DNA of 64,000 nt from Oceanobacillus luteolus (GCF_023715655.1 NZ_JAMBON010000010.1:36432-100431), one strand, 5' to 3'; numbered from the stretch's first letter, positions 26,384-35,059 are shown. A program made the numbers and translations. Notes: generated by a model not told the origin, from the sequence alone.

Positions 26384-26488
26384 GTGAACAAGATTCTAGA
26401 TTCTTTATTATGGGTATTAATCGTTGGAGGAATAGTTGGTTTTATTGCTCTCATTGCTGTTGGAGGTCTTACCTATTTCAATTTTTAG
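26384..26488 (+). CDS. 34-residue single-pass membrane peptide, unit 1
   Basis: The frame starts at GTG, 5 bases after GGGGGTGA, and encodes a peptide with one TM helix (LLWVLIVGGIVGFIALIAVG) and the aromatic end GLTYFNF. The family is unknown to me. Size, hydrophobicity and the RNA-rich context resemble small type I toxins or small membrane regulators, but there is no direct evidence for toxicity. A near-identical peptide is encoded in unit 2. An in-frame ATG 12 bases upstream is the alternative start. Confidence 0.6.
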   Translation: MNKILDSLLWVLIVGGIVGFIALIAVGGLTYFNF

Positions 26489-26584
26489 GAATGAAATCCA
26501 AGAAGAGTTTGTTTACTAGAATTTCGGAGGTCTGACGCTCCAAGAATTGACAAACACTCAAAAAAAGAGAACCATCCTCAAGAT

Positions 26585-26629
26585 AAAAAATCCCTCATGT
26601 CGTGCAAGCTGCGCATGGAGGGATTTTTT
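26585..26629 (+). terminator. terminator after unit 1 (repeated hairpin family)
   Basis: Arms TCCCTCATG and CATGGAGGGA with an A-run before and a T-run after, so it can act in both directions. Confidence 0.75.
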
Positions 26630-26696
26630 GTTCATATTCCCTCCCGCATATCAAGATTCTACAAGACTAAACCGAGCAACTTTCAAGCCGGATTCT

Positions 26697-26724
26697 TTGA
26701 ATTATTTTGAATTAAATGTATAAT
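26697..26724 (+). promoter_or_regulatory. sigma-A promoter of small-peptide unit 2
   Basis: TTGAAT, a 16-base spacer, TATAAT, matching unit 1. Confidence 0.75.
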
Positions 26725-26798
26725 TGTATGTAGATTGAAATAAATTTTATTAGAGAAGGATTTTCTAAGGTTCTGTGAGTTTGACCATGGGAAATCAA

Positions 26799-26870
26799 CA
26801 GCATTTGCTGTACTACGGAAGGATAACAGCCTTGGAGAAACTGCTTAACAGTTTATTCCCAGGCTTTTTT
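26799..26870 (+). ncRNA. structured leader with terminator, unit 2
   Basis: An extra small stem ACAGCA/TGCTGT precedes ACGGAAGGATAACAGCC. The same hairpin as in unit 1 follows, with changes that keep pairing (CCTTGG with CCCAGG) and a six-T run. Confidence 0.5.
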
Positions 26871-27126
26871 AGAGGGGAAAATGCCTAGTATGTTGTCTAT
26901 ACACTTCATTCAACCTATTTTCTTTAGTAGATACAGCACGTTTAATAGAGTACTTGAAAAGATTAAGCTGAAATTCGACTAGACGTAGAAGAACATTCAG
27001 CACCTCTCTTTACTAACAATCATATAAGTCATTGCCTTCCGTGAACTGTAGCCGAAAGGGAATTCAACAATTTGCCATTGATGGATTGCACATGTCGGTT
27101 TCAGCTATGAAATGGGGGTGAGCAAA

Positions 27127-27237
27127 ATGAACAAGAACAAATTTCTAAATACTTTATTATGGTTTTTAGTAGTAGGATTTATTGTTAGTTTTATTGCTCT
27201 CATCGCTGTTGGAGGATTGACGTATTTTAAATTTTGA
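27127..27237 (+). CDS. 36-residue single-pass membrane peptide, unit 2
   Basis: This is the paralogue of the unit 1 peptide, here with an ATG start 5 bases after GGGGGTGA. The TM helix (LLWFLVVGFIVSFIALIAVG) is conserved, with the end GLTYFKF. The N-terminus has a short basic insertion (NKNK). Conservation is strongest in ALIAVGGLTYF, suggesting a functional C-terminal half. Confidence 0.6.
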   Translation: MNKNKFLNTLLWFLVVGFIVSFIALIAVGGLTYFKF

Positions 27238-27274
27238 TGATTTCAGGGTCGGCTAAAACAATGCGAAATAAGCA

Positions 27275-27310
27275 ATTAATCCCTCATGCAGCTTAGCATG
27301 AGGGATTAAT
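27275..27310. terminator. bidirectional terminator (repeated hairpin family)
   Basis: Perfect arms ATTAATCCCTCATGC and GCATGAGGGATTAAT. It lies between unit 2 and the convergent aminopeptidase gene and can serve both. Confidence 0.8.
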
Positions 27311-27323
27311 TTTATAACACTTT

Positions 27324-28742
27324 CTATCTATTCCTCACAGGTTCTTCATTCAATAAATAATTACCTATCATCTTGTTCACACCTTGTCCTTTTTTACCTC
27401 TAGGTGTTTCTTTACGTACGAAATCGTATATGGCGGAACCGATCAGTTCACCTGCTTCTTGGATACGATCTTGACTGATTTTATCAATCGTATCGAATGG
27501 AGTATGATACCACGGTTCTAATGCTGCCGTTTCTGGTTCTCTTCTAATAAAGTTGGCGGCATCGATTCCTGCTTCATAAAAAGCTACGTGGTCAGAGGCA
27601 CCTCGTTCAAAAAGAATGAGTGAATCATTTCCTAATCTCTCTGCAGCATCACTCGCAGATTGCCAAACAAGGTTTGGTGCACCGTCCACCACATTGACAA
27701 ACATGGCTGTCGCTTCTTCCCAATTCGTTCCGACCATGTCTAAATTGAAGTTTGCCGTACTTCTGGCCAACTCATTGTCGGAAAGCTGACTCACATAATA
27801 TCTGGATCCAACGAGTCCAATTTCTTCCGCTCCAAAGAAAACAAACCGGACTTCTTTGTCAGTTGGATATCCTTTCATAATTCTCGCCAATTCTAAAACA
27901 ACAGATGTTCCGGAAGCATTATCATTTGCTCCAGGTGCATATGGTACACTATCGTAGTGTGCGGTCACATACACGATATCATGATTTTCTGAAGGCTTTC
28001 CTTTCGGCTTTTTGACTGCGATAACATTTTGGGATTTCTGATTCGTAATCTCACTAATTTTGATTGTAGCCGTAATCTCTGATCCTTCAATTTCTTCTAA
28101 AAGTGCTGCCCCATCTGCTTGAGTAATCGCCACTACTGGGATAGAAGCTGTGTTGTCACCTAAGCTTGGTGTTGGAGGTACGAGTCCATCGGCATTATCA
28201 TAAATAATTACCCCTGCAGCACCAGCTTCTGTAGCATGTTCAACCTTTTCCCAGAAAGAGAAACCTCCCCTTTGAATAAGGGCAATGTTCCCTACTACCT
28301 CTTCTGAAAAATCACCTGGTTCGCCTAAGCCAGCATGGTATATAGCTCCAGATACACCCTCTTCAGTCGTAGAAGAAGAGCCAGTCGCGATACGAATAGC
28401 AAGTTCATTATCGTCCATGGATGTCACTAACTGCCCCTGCATCCGATTGGCGATATCGAACTCCTGTGTACTGACGTCATACCCATAACGTTCCATTTGT
28501 TGTTGGATATAGCGCGCTGCCTCCTTTTCCTGATCAGTTCCTGTAACTCTTGGTCCGATGTCTTCACTTAAATAACTGATATGCTGCATCGCTCTTTTTG
28601 AATCAAATCTCTTGATAATTTTGTTATCGAAAGGGGATCCGGTATGAATCGTATCACTCTGTGGTTTTGCGGCAACCGTTGGCACTTGAAACATGGAGAA
28701 TAATAGTGCGATTATAGCTAAAACAACGATATGTTTCTTCAA
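27324..28742 (-). CDS. secreted M28 family zinc aminopeptidase with PA domain
   Basis: This is an exported enzyme of about 472 residues (YwaD-like). The signal peptide ends near VAAKP. A protease-associated (PA) domain is inserted at about 120-235, and the M28 catalytic part follows. Zinc ligands and catalytic residues are visible in TAHYDSV, GANDNASG, GAEEIG, NLDMVG and YHTPFD. It releases N-terminal amino acids from peptides outside the cell. The start is TTG at 28742, 6 bases after AAGGAGGAG; a longer frame from 28775 contains that ribosome site. Confidence 0.92.
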   Translation of the reverse strand: MKKHIVVLAIIALLFSMFQVPTVAAKPQSDTIHTGSPFDNKIIKRFDSKRAMQHISYLSEDIGPRVTGTDQEKEAARYIQQQMERYGYDVSTQEFDIANRMQGQLVTSMDDNELAIRIATGSSSTTEEGVSGAIYHAGLGEPGDFSEEVVGNIALIQRGGFSFWEKVEHATEAGAAGVIIYDNADGLVPPTPSLGDNTASIPVVAITQADGAALLEEIEGSEITATIKISEITNQKSQNVIAVKKPKGKPSENHDIVYVTAHYDSVPYAPGANDNASGTSVVLELARIMKGYPTDKEVRFVFFGAEEIGLVGSRYYVSQLSDNELARSTANFNLDMVGTNWEEATAMFVNVVDGAPNLVWQSASDAAERLGNDSLILFERGASDHVAFYEAGIDAANFIRREPETAALEPWYHTPFDTIDKISQDRIQEAGELIGSAIYDFVRKETPRGKKGQGVNKMIGNYLLNEEPVRNR

Positions 28743-29117
28743 TAAAATCTCCTCCTTAAATATGCTGCCTTTCATAGTTTGATAGACATAAGAGATTGAT
28801 TACCTTACAAAAAATATCCCACCTCCTCACCTTTGTATACGCTTCCAACATGTTGACTATAAGTATAATAATCAAGCCTCCATTAAACAATCAGTCCTAC
28901 ACCTTATTTTGAATATAGAATGGGTGCTTCCTACTAGGTTTATAGATTGGGTAGAGTCTAAAATTGCGATATGAAAAAATAAGTACGTACTCCATTCAGT
29001 TCCCCATAAACCTACATGCTTAAAAATCATAAAAAGTGGTAATACAGATATGGGTGACTAAAAAAGAGAAATTAGTCAAATTCGTTTTACGAAAATATCA
29101 TTTTTGGGGGTTATCTT
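28743..29117. other. intergenic gap between two divergent genes
   Basis: This 375-base gap holds the ribosome sites of both neighbours (GGAGGAG on the minus strand, GGGGG on the plus). A palindrome AGTACGTACT lies near 28982. No gene or convincing promoter pair was identified. Confidence 0.4.
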
Positions 29118-30707
29118 TTGGGTAGTGAATATCAAGGAAAAAGAAAAAAGCGATTAGTAGATTATAAGATTTTTCTTCCTGCTATCTTAATTATTATCGC
29201 AATTTCGATTCCGTTCGCCTTTTATGAGGACGAATCCACAGCATTACTGAACGGAATCTTTGCCATGATTGTTGATATGTTTTCATGGGGCTATATTTGG
29301 TATGCTGTTATTTTAGTTGGTGCCGGGATCTGGTTATCCTTTTCTAAATATGGAAATGTCGTGCTTGGAGAACCTGGGGAAAAACCACGTTTTACATTAT
29401 TTGAATACGCATCGATCTTAGTTGCGATGGGATTAGGCTCCACCATCATGCGGACAGGGATGACAGAATGGGCTGAAGTGGCAGTAAGTCCTCCTTTTGG
29501 CGTAGAAGTTGGTTCACCTGAAGCCTTGCTTTGGGGAAATGCGTATGGGATGTTCATGTGGAGTGTGCAAGTCTTTGCGATTTTTGTCATGGCAGCACCT
29601 GCAATGGGATATATCTTACATGTTAGGAAGCGGCCTGTTATGCGAATTTCCGAGGCGCTCCGTGTACTCTTTGGGGATAAATTTACCGATGGCATCGGCG
29701 GTAAAATCTTGGATATTATTTTCTTAATTAGTATTCTTGCAGGAGCGGCAGTTACATTAGGATTGGGAACTCCAATTGTTACTTATAACCTGTCCGAATT
29801 ATTTAATATAGAAATCACGTTTGGCCTGACACTGATGGTTACCATCATTTGGGTGTTGTTCTTTACCATGAGTGCTTATTTAGGAATAGAAAGAGGGATT
29901 AAAAGACTAAGCACGCTGAATATGTATCTTGCTGGGGCGTTTGCTATATTTGTACTTCTCATCGGACCTGGTATTTTCATCTTAAACTTCTTTACCGATA
30001 CGGTCGGCTTTCTATTCTCTCATTATATGGATATGTCTTTCCATACCAATTCATTGAATATTGGCGGGGAAAACCGAATCGAAAGCAATACGGTATTTTG
30101 GTTCGCATATAGCGCCACATGGGCCATGCTGCACAGTGTATTCGCCGCAAAAGTCTCCAGAGGCAGAACAATTCGGGAGATGATTATCACCTATATGCTT
30201 GCTCCACTTGCCGTATCTTGGATAGCGACTGCGGTTCTCGGTGGCTTAGGAATTCACCGTCATATAACAGGACAAGTTGATGCGCTTGCTATTGTACAGG
30301 AAGACGCGATGGCATTGATTCCAGAGATCCTTTCAACATTGCCGTTATCAACAATTGTTCTTGTTGCCTTCATTGTGATTGCGATGATTTTTATGATTAC
30401 AACCCTGGACTCAACGACGTATACGATTGCTTCCTATGCAGGAACGGAAAATATGAGCAGGGTCGAACCTTCCAAGCACCTGCGCTTGATTGTTGCAGCA
30501 ATCATCACATTGCTAGCACTCGTATTAATGAGAATTGGCGGGCTAGCTCCACTGGAAGTGTTATCGGGAATCATGGGTATCCCGATTATCGTTCTACAAT
30601 TCCTGACGATCTATGCAGCCAAGAAAATGATGGATGAGGACCAAGCATGGCTGCACAATGTACGAGATAAGAATCCTAGAAATAATAGAAGAAAATATCG
30701 ATATTAA
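29118..30707 (+). CDS. BCCT family transporter with atypical substrate site
   Basis: This 529-residue integral membrane protein of the betaine/carnitine/choline transporter family has 12 TM segments, a basic N-terminus and the conserved VSRGRTIREMI after TM8. The start is TTG with GGGGG upstream. In betaine carriers the signature glycine segment is GMGIG and TM8 carries a Trp-rich aromatic box (WxWWxxW). Here these read MGLGSTIMRTG and FWFAYSATW, so most aromatic substrate contacts are lost. It is probably not a standard glycine-betaine carrier. No regulator or enzyme for a particular quaternary amine lies beside it. Confidence 0.9.
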   Translation: MGSEYQGKRKKRLVDYKIFLPAILIIIAISIPFAFYEDESTALLNGIFAMIVDMFSWGYIWYAVILVGAGIWLSFSKYGNVVLGEPGEKPRFTLFEYASILVAMGLGSTIMRTGMTEWAEVAVSPPFGVEVGSPEALLWGNAYGMFMWSVQVFAIFVMAAPAMGYILHVRKRPVMRISEALRVLFGDKFTDGIGGKILDIIFLISILAGAAVTLGLGTPIVTYNLSELFNIEITFGLTLMVTIIWVLFFTMSAYLGIERGIKRLSTLNMYLAGAFAIFVLLIGPGIFILNFFTDTVGFLFSHYMDMSFHTNSLNIGGENRIESNTVFWFAYSATWAMLHSVFAAKVSRGRTIREMIITYMLAPLAVSWIATAVLGGLGIHRHITGQVDALAIVQEDAMALIPEILSTLPLSTIVLVAFIVIAMIFMITTLDSTTYTIASYAGTENMSRVEPSKHLRLIVAAIITLLALVLMRIGGLAPLEVLSGIMGIPIIVLQFLTIYAAKKMMDEDQAWLHNVRDKNPRNNRRKYRY

Positions 30708-30876
30708 AAATAAGCACACTGCCGAAATTTGGTGGTGTGCTATAATTTTGGTGTTTTGGAGACTTTAAGTTTTCCAATAGCTGCTTTTAGCTTGCACATG
30801 CAAATTGATTCACTTTTTTCATGAATGAAAACACATGAGTTGGAAAATCCTATAGTTAAAAATAGGAGAATTACAA

Positions 30877-31101
30877 ATGAAAAATTTAACACGTGAACAA
30901 GCCATACAATTCGTAAATGATTTATTTAAGGAAGATCTCAGTAGCAGTTTTAACGAGCAGGCAGATCAAGCTGGTGAGAATGGCGATCCTAGCTTCGTCG
31001 TAAAGAACAGCAAAGGTGATGAAGTGGAAGTTTTCGTCGATTGGAATAAGGAAGAAGATATCTTGTCCTATGCAATAAATGAAGATAATCAGTCAGAATA
31101 A
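30877..31101 (+). CDS. small acidic hypothetical protein
   Basis: This 74-residue acidic soluble protein has ATAGGAG upstream of the ATG. The N-terminal helix (TREQAIQFVNDLFKEDL) is followed by beta-like strands (PSFVVKNSKGDEVEVFVDW). I do not recognise it. It stands alone between the BCCT carrier and a DUF3784-like gene. Confidence 0.6.
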   Translation: MKNLTREQAIQFVNDLFKEDLSSSFNEQADQAGENGDPSFVVKNSKGDEVEVFVDWNKEEDILSYAINEDNQSE

Positions 31102-31226
31102 GAAACCACTCCAACCAGTCCCAGAGATAAGAAGTTATCACTAGAGGTACTATCGAAACCTATGGTACGCTTAGGTTAAGTGACTACTTCAATAAGAAAA
31201 AGAGACTTTATTTCAGGGGGATAAAA

Positions 31227-31535
31227 ATGATTGGTCTGATTATTATAATTATACTCTTCATCGTAATGGGTATTTTTCTAATCAATGGAAAAGGTTCGTT
31301 CTTAATTGCGGGTTACAATACCATGTCTGAAGAGGAAAAAGCTAAATACGACACCGTTGCCCTTTGCAAATTCATGGGGAAAATGATGTTTGCTTTTGCT
31401 TTCATAATGGTATTTTGGTTAATTAGTGAAGTATATAGTATCGATTGGTTACTGTATGTGGGTATTGCTATATTTATTGGTTTGACTGTGTTTATGCTGA
31501 TTTATATGAATACGGGAAATAAGTTTAAGAAGTAG
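31227..31535 (+). CDS. DUF3784-like membrane protein
   Basis: This 102-residue protein has three predicted TM segments and the family string IAGYNTMSEEEKAKYD between TM1 and TM2, typical of DUF3784 proteins of Firmicutes. Function is unknown. GGGGGGAT precedes the ATG and a bidirectional terminator follows. Confidence 0.78.
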   Translation: MIGLIIIIILFIVMGIFLINGKGSFLIAGYNTMSEEEKAKYDTVALCKFMGKMMFAFAFIMVFWLISEVYSIDWLLYVGIAIFIGLTVFMLIYMNTGNKFKK

Positions 31536-31540
31536 AAAAA

Positions 31541-31575
31541 ATAAAGGCTGAACCCTCATAGGCCCAGCCTTTATT
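31541..31575. terminator. bidirectional terminator
   Basis: Arms ATAAAGGCTG and CAGCCTTTAT around a GC-rich loop, between convergent genes. Confidence 0.8.
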
Positions 31576-31588
31576 GTACTTGTATTAA

Positions 31589-32326
31589 TTATTGTGCAGT
31601 ATAACCACCGTCAACGACTAAGGCGTTTCCAGTCATGAAGCTGGAATCGTCACTTGCCATGAACAGTACAGCTTTCGCCATTTCCTCTGGTTTACCTAGA
31701 CGTTTCATCGGTGTTGCATTGGATAAGAATTCACGGTCTGTTTCACCTAGGATTGGTGTTTCGATAAACCCTGGGCAAAGTGCGTTTACGCGGATATTTC
31801 GCTCTGCGTACTCTAATCCTAGAGAACGAGTCAAGTTCACAACCCCAGCTTTAGCCGCATTGTACGCAGCACTTCCAGGTGATCCTACCAACCCGTACAT
31901 AGAAGCGGTATTAACGATTACTCCACCGCCTGTTTTCAAGAACTCTTGGATGGCACCTTGTGCAACTAAGAATACCCCATCAAGGTCAACCTCGACTGTT
32001 TTTCTCCACTCGGCATAGGATAATTCTTCTGTCGGTTTCACCGCACCAATTCCAGCATTGTTGAATAAAATATCTACTTTACCGAAAGTTGATAGAGTTG
32101 TAGAATAAATATTCTTTACATCCTCTTCACTTGTTACGTCCGCTTTAACGAAAACAGCTTCAATGCCTTCCGCTTTTAATTCCTCTTCAAATGCTCTGCC
32201 CTTTTCCTCATTGAAGTCAACTAAAACTAGTTTTGCGCCTTCAGAAGCAAATAGACGTGCTGTTGCAGCTCCGATTCCGGAAACCCCACCAGTAATAACA
32301 GCTACTTTATCTTGTAATTTACCCAT
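31589..32326 (-). CDS. short-chain dehydrogenase/reductase (FabG-like)
   Basis: This is a 245-residue classical SDR. The NAD(P) motif is TGGVSGIG near 12-19, NNAG follows near 88, and the catalytic Ser/Tyr/Lys are in NTASMYG and YNAAKAG. An acidic residue after the second strand (VDFNEEK) favours NAD over NADP. It oxidises or reduces a secondary alcohol/ketone; the substrate is unknown. The gene is divergent from a TetR regulator with a near-perfect palindrome between them, so repression by that TetR is likely. A cre-like site is at 32370-32384. Confidence 0.9.
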   Translation of the reverse strand: MGKLQDKVAVITGGVSGIGAATARLFASEGAKLVLVDFNEEKGRAFEEELKAEGIEAVFVKADVTSEEDVKNIYSTTLSTFGKVDILFNNAGIGAVKPTEELSYAEWRKTVEVDLDGVFLVAQGAIQEFLKTGGGVIVNTASMYGLVGSPGSAAYNAAKAGVVNLTRSLGLEYAERNIRVNALCPGFIETPILGETDREFLSNATPMKRLGKPEEMAKAVLFMASDDSSFMTGNALVVDGGYTAQ

Positions 32327-32369
32327 ATTCGATTACCCCCTGTTATAATAAATATAGTTAAATCTTTTA

Positions 32370-32384
32370 TAACAACGCTTACAA
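32370..32384 (-). promoter_or_regulatory. cre-like site upstream of the SDR gene
   Basis: The minus strand reads TTGTAAGCGTTGTTA, one mismatch from the CcpA consensus. It shares TTGTAAGCG with the sites at 38265 and 54896. Confidence 0.5.
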
Positions 32385-32434
32385 CCTTATTATACGAGCT
32401 GAAAATAGGCAATCCAACCATCAATATTTCTCTA

Positions 32435-32455
32435 AATGTCTATTAAATAGACATT
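32435..32455. promoter_or_regulatory. palindromic operator between SDR and tetR
   Basis: Perfect 9-base arms AATGTCTAT and ATAGACATT around a 3-base centre (TAA), 43 bases before the tetR start. Size and position suit a TetR dimer site for autoregulation and SDR control. Confidence 0.65.
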
Positions 32456-32498
32456 CTGTACACTTTTGTCTAATCTACTCACATCAGGAGGTAGTAAA

Positions 32499-33116
32499 AT
32501 GAGCGAACCAGTTTCCACACCACGAACAAATCGGACAAAGGAACACTTCCAGTTGGCTCTTATTTCTCTTATTAAAGAGAAGGGCTTCCAGGACACTACC
32601 GTCAAAGACATTGTTACTACTGCAAAATATAATCGAAGTACATTTTACACCCATTATCAAGATAAATATAAACTGGCGGAGGACTTGCTTTTTACGATGC
32701 TGGAAGGACTAGAGCATGCCGTCGGTAAAGCTTATCAATCCAGACGCAAAGTGAATACGAAACAGTTAACAGCCGAATCCTTTCATATCGTTTCCTATAT
32801 TTATGATCATCGTGACTTTTTTGAACTGATAAACTATGAGGACACGATTCCCGAGTTGCACACCAGATTTCCTAAAACGATTCTGAAAATATATCAAGAA
32901 AAATTCCAGTTCGAAACGATTAACAATTTGCCTGTAGACATGAATTATTTCACTCGTTACACCGCATATGGTTTCTATGGATTACTATCTTATTGGATCA
33001 GCACTGGATTTGAAGCTTCACAAGAGGAATTTATTGAAGAGGTTATTCAGTTGGCTCGAACACATATGGCTACGGTGAGGTTTGTTGGGGATTCTTCGGA
33101 CAGTTCGAGAAACTAA
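32499..33116 (+). CDS. TetR family transcriptional regulator
   Basis: This 205-residue regulator has an N-terminal helix-turn-helix (TVKDIVTTAKYNRSTFYTHY) and an all-helical ligand domain. The ATG at 32499 follows AGGAGG by 7 bases; a longer frame from 32466 has no site. It is divergent from the SDR gene, with a 21-base palindrome in the gap. It probably represses the SDR and itself and responds to a small hydrophobic or aldehyde/ketone ligand (inference). Confidence 0.88.
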   Translation: MSEPVSTPRTNRTKEHFQLALISLIKEKGFQDTTVKDIVTTAKYNRSTFYTHYQDKYKLAEDLLFTMLEGLEHAVGKAYQSRRKVNTKQLTAESFHIVSYIYDHRDFFELINYEDTIPELHTRFPKTILKIYQEKFQFETINNLPVDMNYFTRYTAYGFYGLLSYWISTGFEASQEEFIEEVIQLARTHMATVRFVGDSSDSSRN

Positions 33117-33187
33117 ATTAGTATTAATAAAATACCTGCCGACAGTTGGAGTGCTCATGACACGTGAGCACTCCTTTCTTACGTCCC

Positions 33188-33300
33188 AAATTTCTTTATT
33201 TCTTCCTCTAATAGCCATGCCTCCAATCGTATCTCGCTTCACTATATTCGGGTAAAAACATAAATCTCGCCTTGATAGCTTTTCGCCTATTCCTAAAAGG
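33188..33300 (-). pseudogene. remnant of an Mrr-like gene
   Basis: Minus-strand pieces resemble the intact gene at 25215-25805. The translated string GEKLSRRDLCFYP matches the region around GQVKCYQGDLSFDP, NIVKRDTIGG matches NMVKREAVGG, and the final RGRNKEIW lines up with the acidic C-terminal end after an internal deletion. The order is the same as in the full gene. There is no intact frame, so this is a decayed second copy. Confidence 0.6.
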
Positions 33301-33327
33301 TATTTTAAATAACATTAAGGAGAAAAT

Positions 33328-33375
33328 ATGAAAAAAAAGAGGTGCGTACGATGCGGAAAGCAACAGATTTACTAG
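33328..33375 (+). CDS. possible 15-residue leader peptide overlapping the acetolactate-synthase-like gene
   Basis: An ATG 6 bases after AAGGAG opens MKKKRCVRCGKQQIY, which ends inside the next gene in another frame. It has the better ribosome site of the two starts and could couple or modulate translation. No attenuator hairpin was seen. Confidence 0.3.
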   Translation: MKKKRCVRCGKQQIY

Positions 33376-34937
33376 TTCAATGTTTGGAAAATGAAGGGGT
33401 TGAGTATGTATTTGGCATAATGGGTAAGGAAACCTTGGACTTGATGGACTCCTTGTCCAAGTCAAACATACAATTCATCAACGTCCGTCATGAGCAAGGT
33501 GCTGCTTTTATGGCAGATGTTTACGCACGGCTTACAAATAAGCCTGGGATTTGCTTGGCAACTTTAGGACCTGGCGCAACTAATCTGTTGACTGGAATAG
33601 CAAGTGCAAATTTAGACCACTCCCCCGTTATCGCCATTACAGGACAAGCGGGCTTTGACAAGCAACACGAAGAATCACATCAGTACATCGATATCGTTAA
33701 AATATTTGAACCTGCTACAAAGTGGAGCGTGCAAATTAAAGATGCTCAAACAATACCGAAAATCATTCGTAAAGCTTTTAGAGTAGCCCAAATGGAAAAG
33801 CCCGGTGCTGTTCTAATTGAATTACAAGAGAATATCGCACCACAAATGGTACCAAATCAACCATTAACAGCTTTGCCCATACCAAAAAGCATCCCAATTC
33901 CACAAGCTTTAGAAAATGCTCTTACAACAATCAGTCAGAGTCAAAAACCAGTTGTACTGCTCGGAAACGGAGTAATCAGACAAAAAGCTGTACAGGGCAT
34001 TCTGCATTTTGTGGAGAAATTGCAAGCACCTGTGATACACAGTTTCATGGCAAAAGGGATATTACCAAAAGATCATGCCTTAAATTATTTTACGTTCGGA
34101 TTCAGTAAACAAGATGAAGCATTACCAGTAATTGAGCAGGCTGATTTGATCATTGCAGTTGGATTTGATCTTGTAGAAAGTCCACCAAAGAATTGGAATC
34201 CAAAGATGAACCCTATTTTACATATTGATACACTTCCTGCAGAGATGGATGAACATTACCCTGTAAAAGAAGAACTTGTCGGTGATTTGAAGGAGATTTT
34301 TCAGCAACTTACTGCACGGAATATACCGTCTAAACCATGGATGCCAGCTGGTAATCTAAAAGAACGTATTAAATCGGCTTATCATATTGATTCAAATCCA
34401 AATGTAAACCAATCACTCACGATAGAAAATATCTTAGAGAGCATTGAAAATATTGTTCCGGAAAATACAATTGTCATTTCTGATGTGGGTTCCCACAAAC
34501 TCTCTATTGCCCGAACCTACCAATCGAAACAGGCTGGTAGGCTAATCATCTCCAACGGTTATGCTTCGATGGGAATTGCTTTGCCCGGAGCGATTGGTGC
34601 CAAGTTAGCTTGCCGGAACGATCCGGTGATTTGTATTACTGGGGACGGTGGAGCTTTGATGAACATATCGGAACTAGAGACGGCCAAGCGGATGAACCTA
34701 TCGTTTATCGTCATCGTATTGAATAATTCAAAGTTAAAATTAGAGGAACAAATGATGCAGGATAAATTCAATAGTAGTTTTGGTACGGGATTCGGGAATC
34801 CGGACTTTGTGCAGTTGGCTAAAAGTTTTGGAGTAACTGGAGTTAGACCCCAACAAAAGAATGATTTTGAACAAGCATTAATAAACGGCTTAGGACAGGC
34901 TAATGGTATTTCATTAATTGATATCCAATTAGGATGA
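33351..34937 (+). CDS. ThDP-dependent enzyme, acetolactate-synthase-like
   Basis: This is a 528-residue three-domain thiamine-diphosphate enzyme. The catalytic Glu is in RHEQGAAF near residue 48, ATLGPGATN lies in the PYR domain, a central FAD/DHS-like domain follows (VVLLGNGVI), and the ThDP-binding GDGGALMN to LNNSK motif is near 430-460. Acetolactate synthase joins two pyruvates; related enzymes use other 2-oxoacids, so the reaction is not certain. No small regulatory subunit or decarboxylase gene is adjacent, which argues against branched-chain biosynthesis. The ATG at 33351 has AGAGGT upstream; GTG at 33342 is an alternative. Confidence 0.85.
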   Translation: MRKATDLLVQCLENEGVEYVFGIMGKETLDLMDSLSKSNIQFINVRHEQGAAFMADVYARLTNKPGICLATLGPGATNLLTGIASANLDHSPVIAITGQAGFDKQHEESHQYIDIVKIFEPATKWSVQIKDAQTIPKIIRKAFRVAQMEKPGAVLIELQENIAPQMVPNQPLTALPIPKSIPIPQALENALTTISQSQKPVVLLGNGVIRQKAVQGILHFVEKLQAPVIHSFMAKGILPKDHALNYFTFGFSKQDEALPVIEQADLIIAVGFDLVESPPKNWNPKMNPILHIDTLPAEMDEHYPVKEELVGDLKEIFQQLTARNIPSKPWMPAGNLKERIKSAYHIDSNPNVNQSLTIENILESIENIVPENTIVISDVGSHKLSIARTYQSKQAGRLIISNGYASMGIALPGAIGAKLACRNDPVICITGDGGALMNISELETAKRMNLSFIVIVLNNSKLKLEEQMMQDKFNSSFGTGFGNPDFVQLAKSFGVTGVRPQQKNDFEQALINGLGQANGISLIDIQLG

Positions 34938-34966
34938 ATAGAGAGAAGAATCCCTTTAAATAATAT

Positions 34967-35015
34967 GGGATGAATCAATGTTAGATATAAAACATTTGAT
35001 TCATCCCGTATTCAT
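34967..35015 (+). terminator. terminator between convergent genes
   Basis: Long stem GGGATGAATCAATGTT with its complement AACATTTGATTCATCCC, followed by GTATTCATTTT. Confidence 0.75.
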
Positions 35016-35059
35016 TTTCACTCCGAATTATTAGATATTTACTTTTTTCAAAAAAGTTC

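Larger units (their letters stand above)
25921..27237 (+). repeat. tandem duplication of a promoter-leader-small-peptide unit
   Basis: Two diverged copies (25921-26488 and 26691-27237) share the same order: a TTGAA(C/T)-16-TATAAT promoter, the block ACGGAAGGATAACAGCC with a terminator hairpin, a second block around CTTCCGTG..AACTG.A.CCGA, the string TATGAAATGGGGGTGAGCAAA, and a short membrane peptide. Coding and non-coding parts are both conserved while spacers differ, which points to selection on the RNA as well as the peptide. Confidence 0.75.

Noticed and set aside
25961..27000. known riboswitch classes for the duplicated leader (preQ1, c-di-GMP, manganese, fluoride)
   Set aside because: None of the conserved cores of these classes that I could recall is present.
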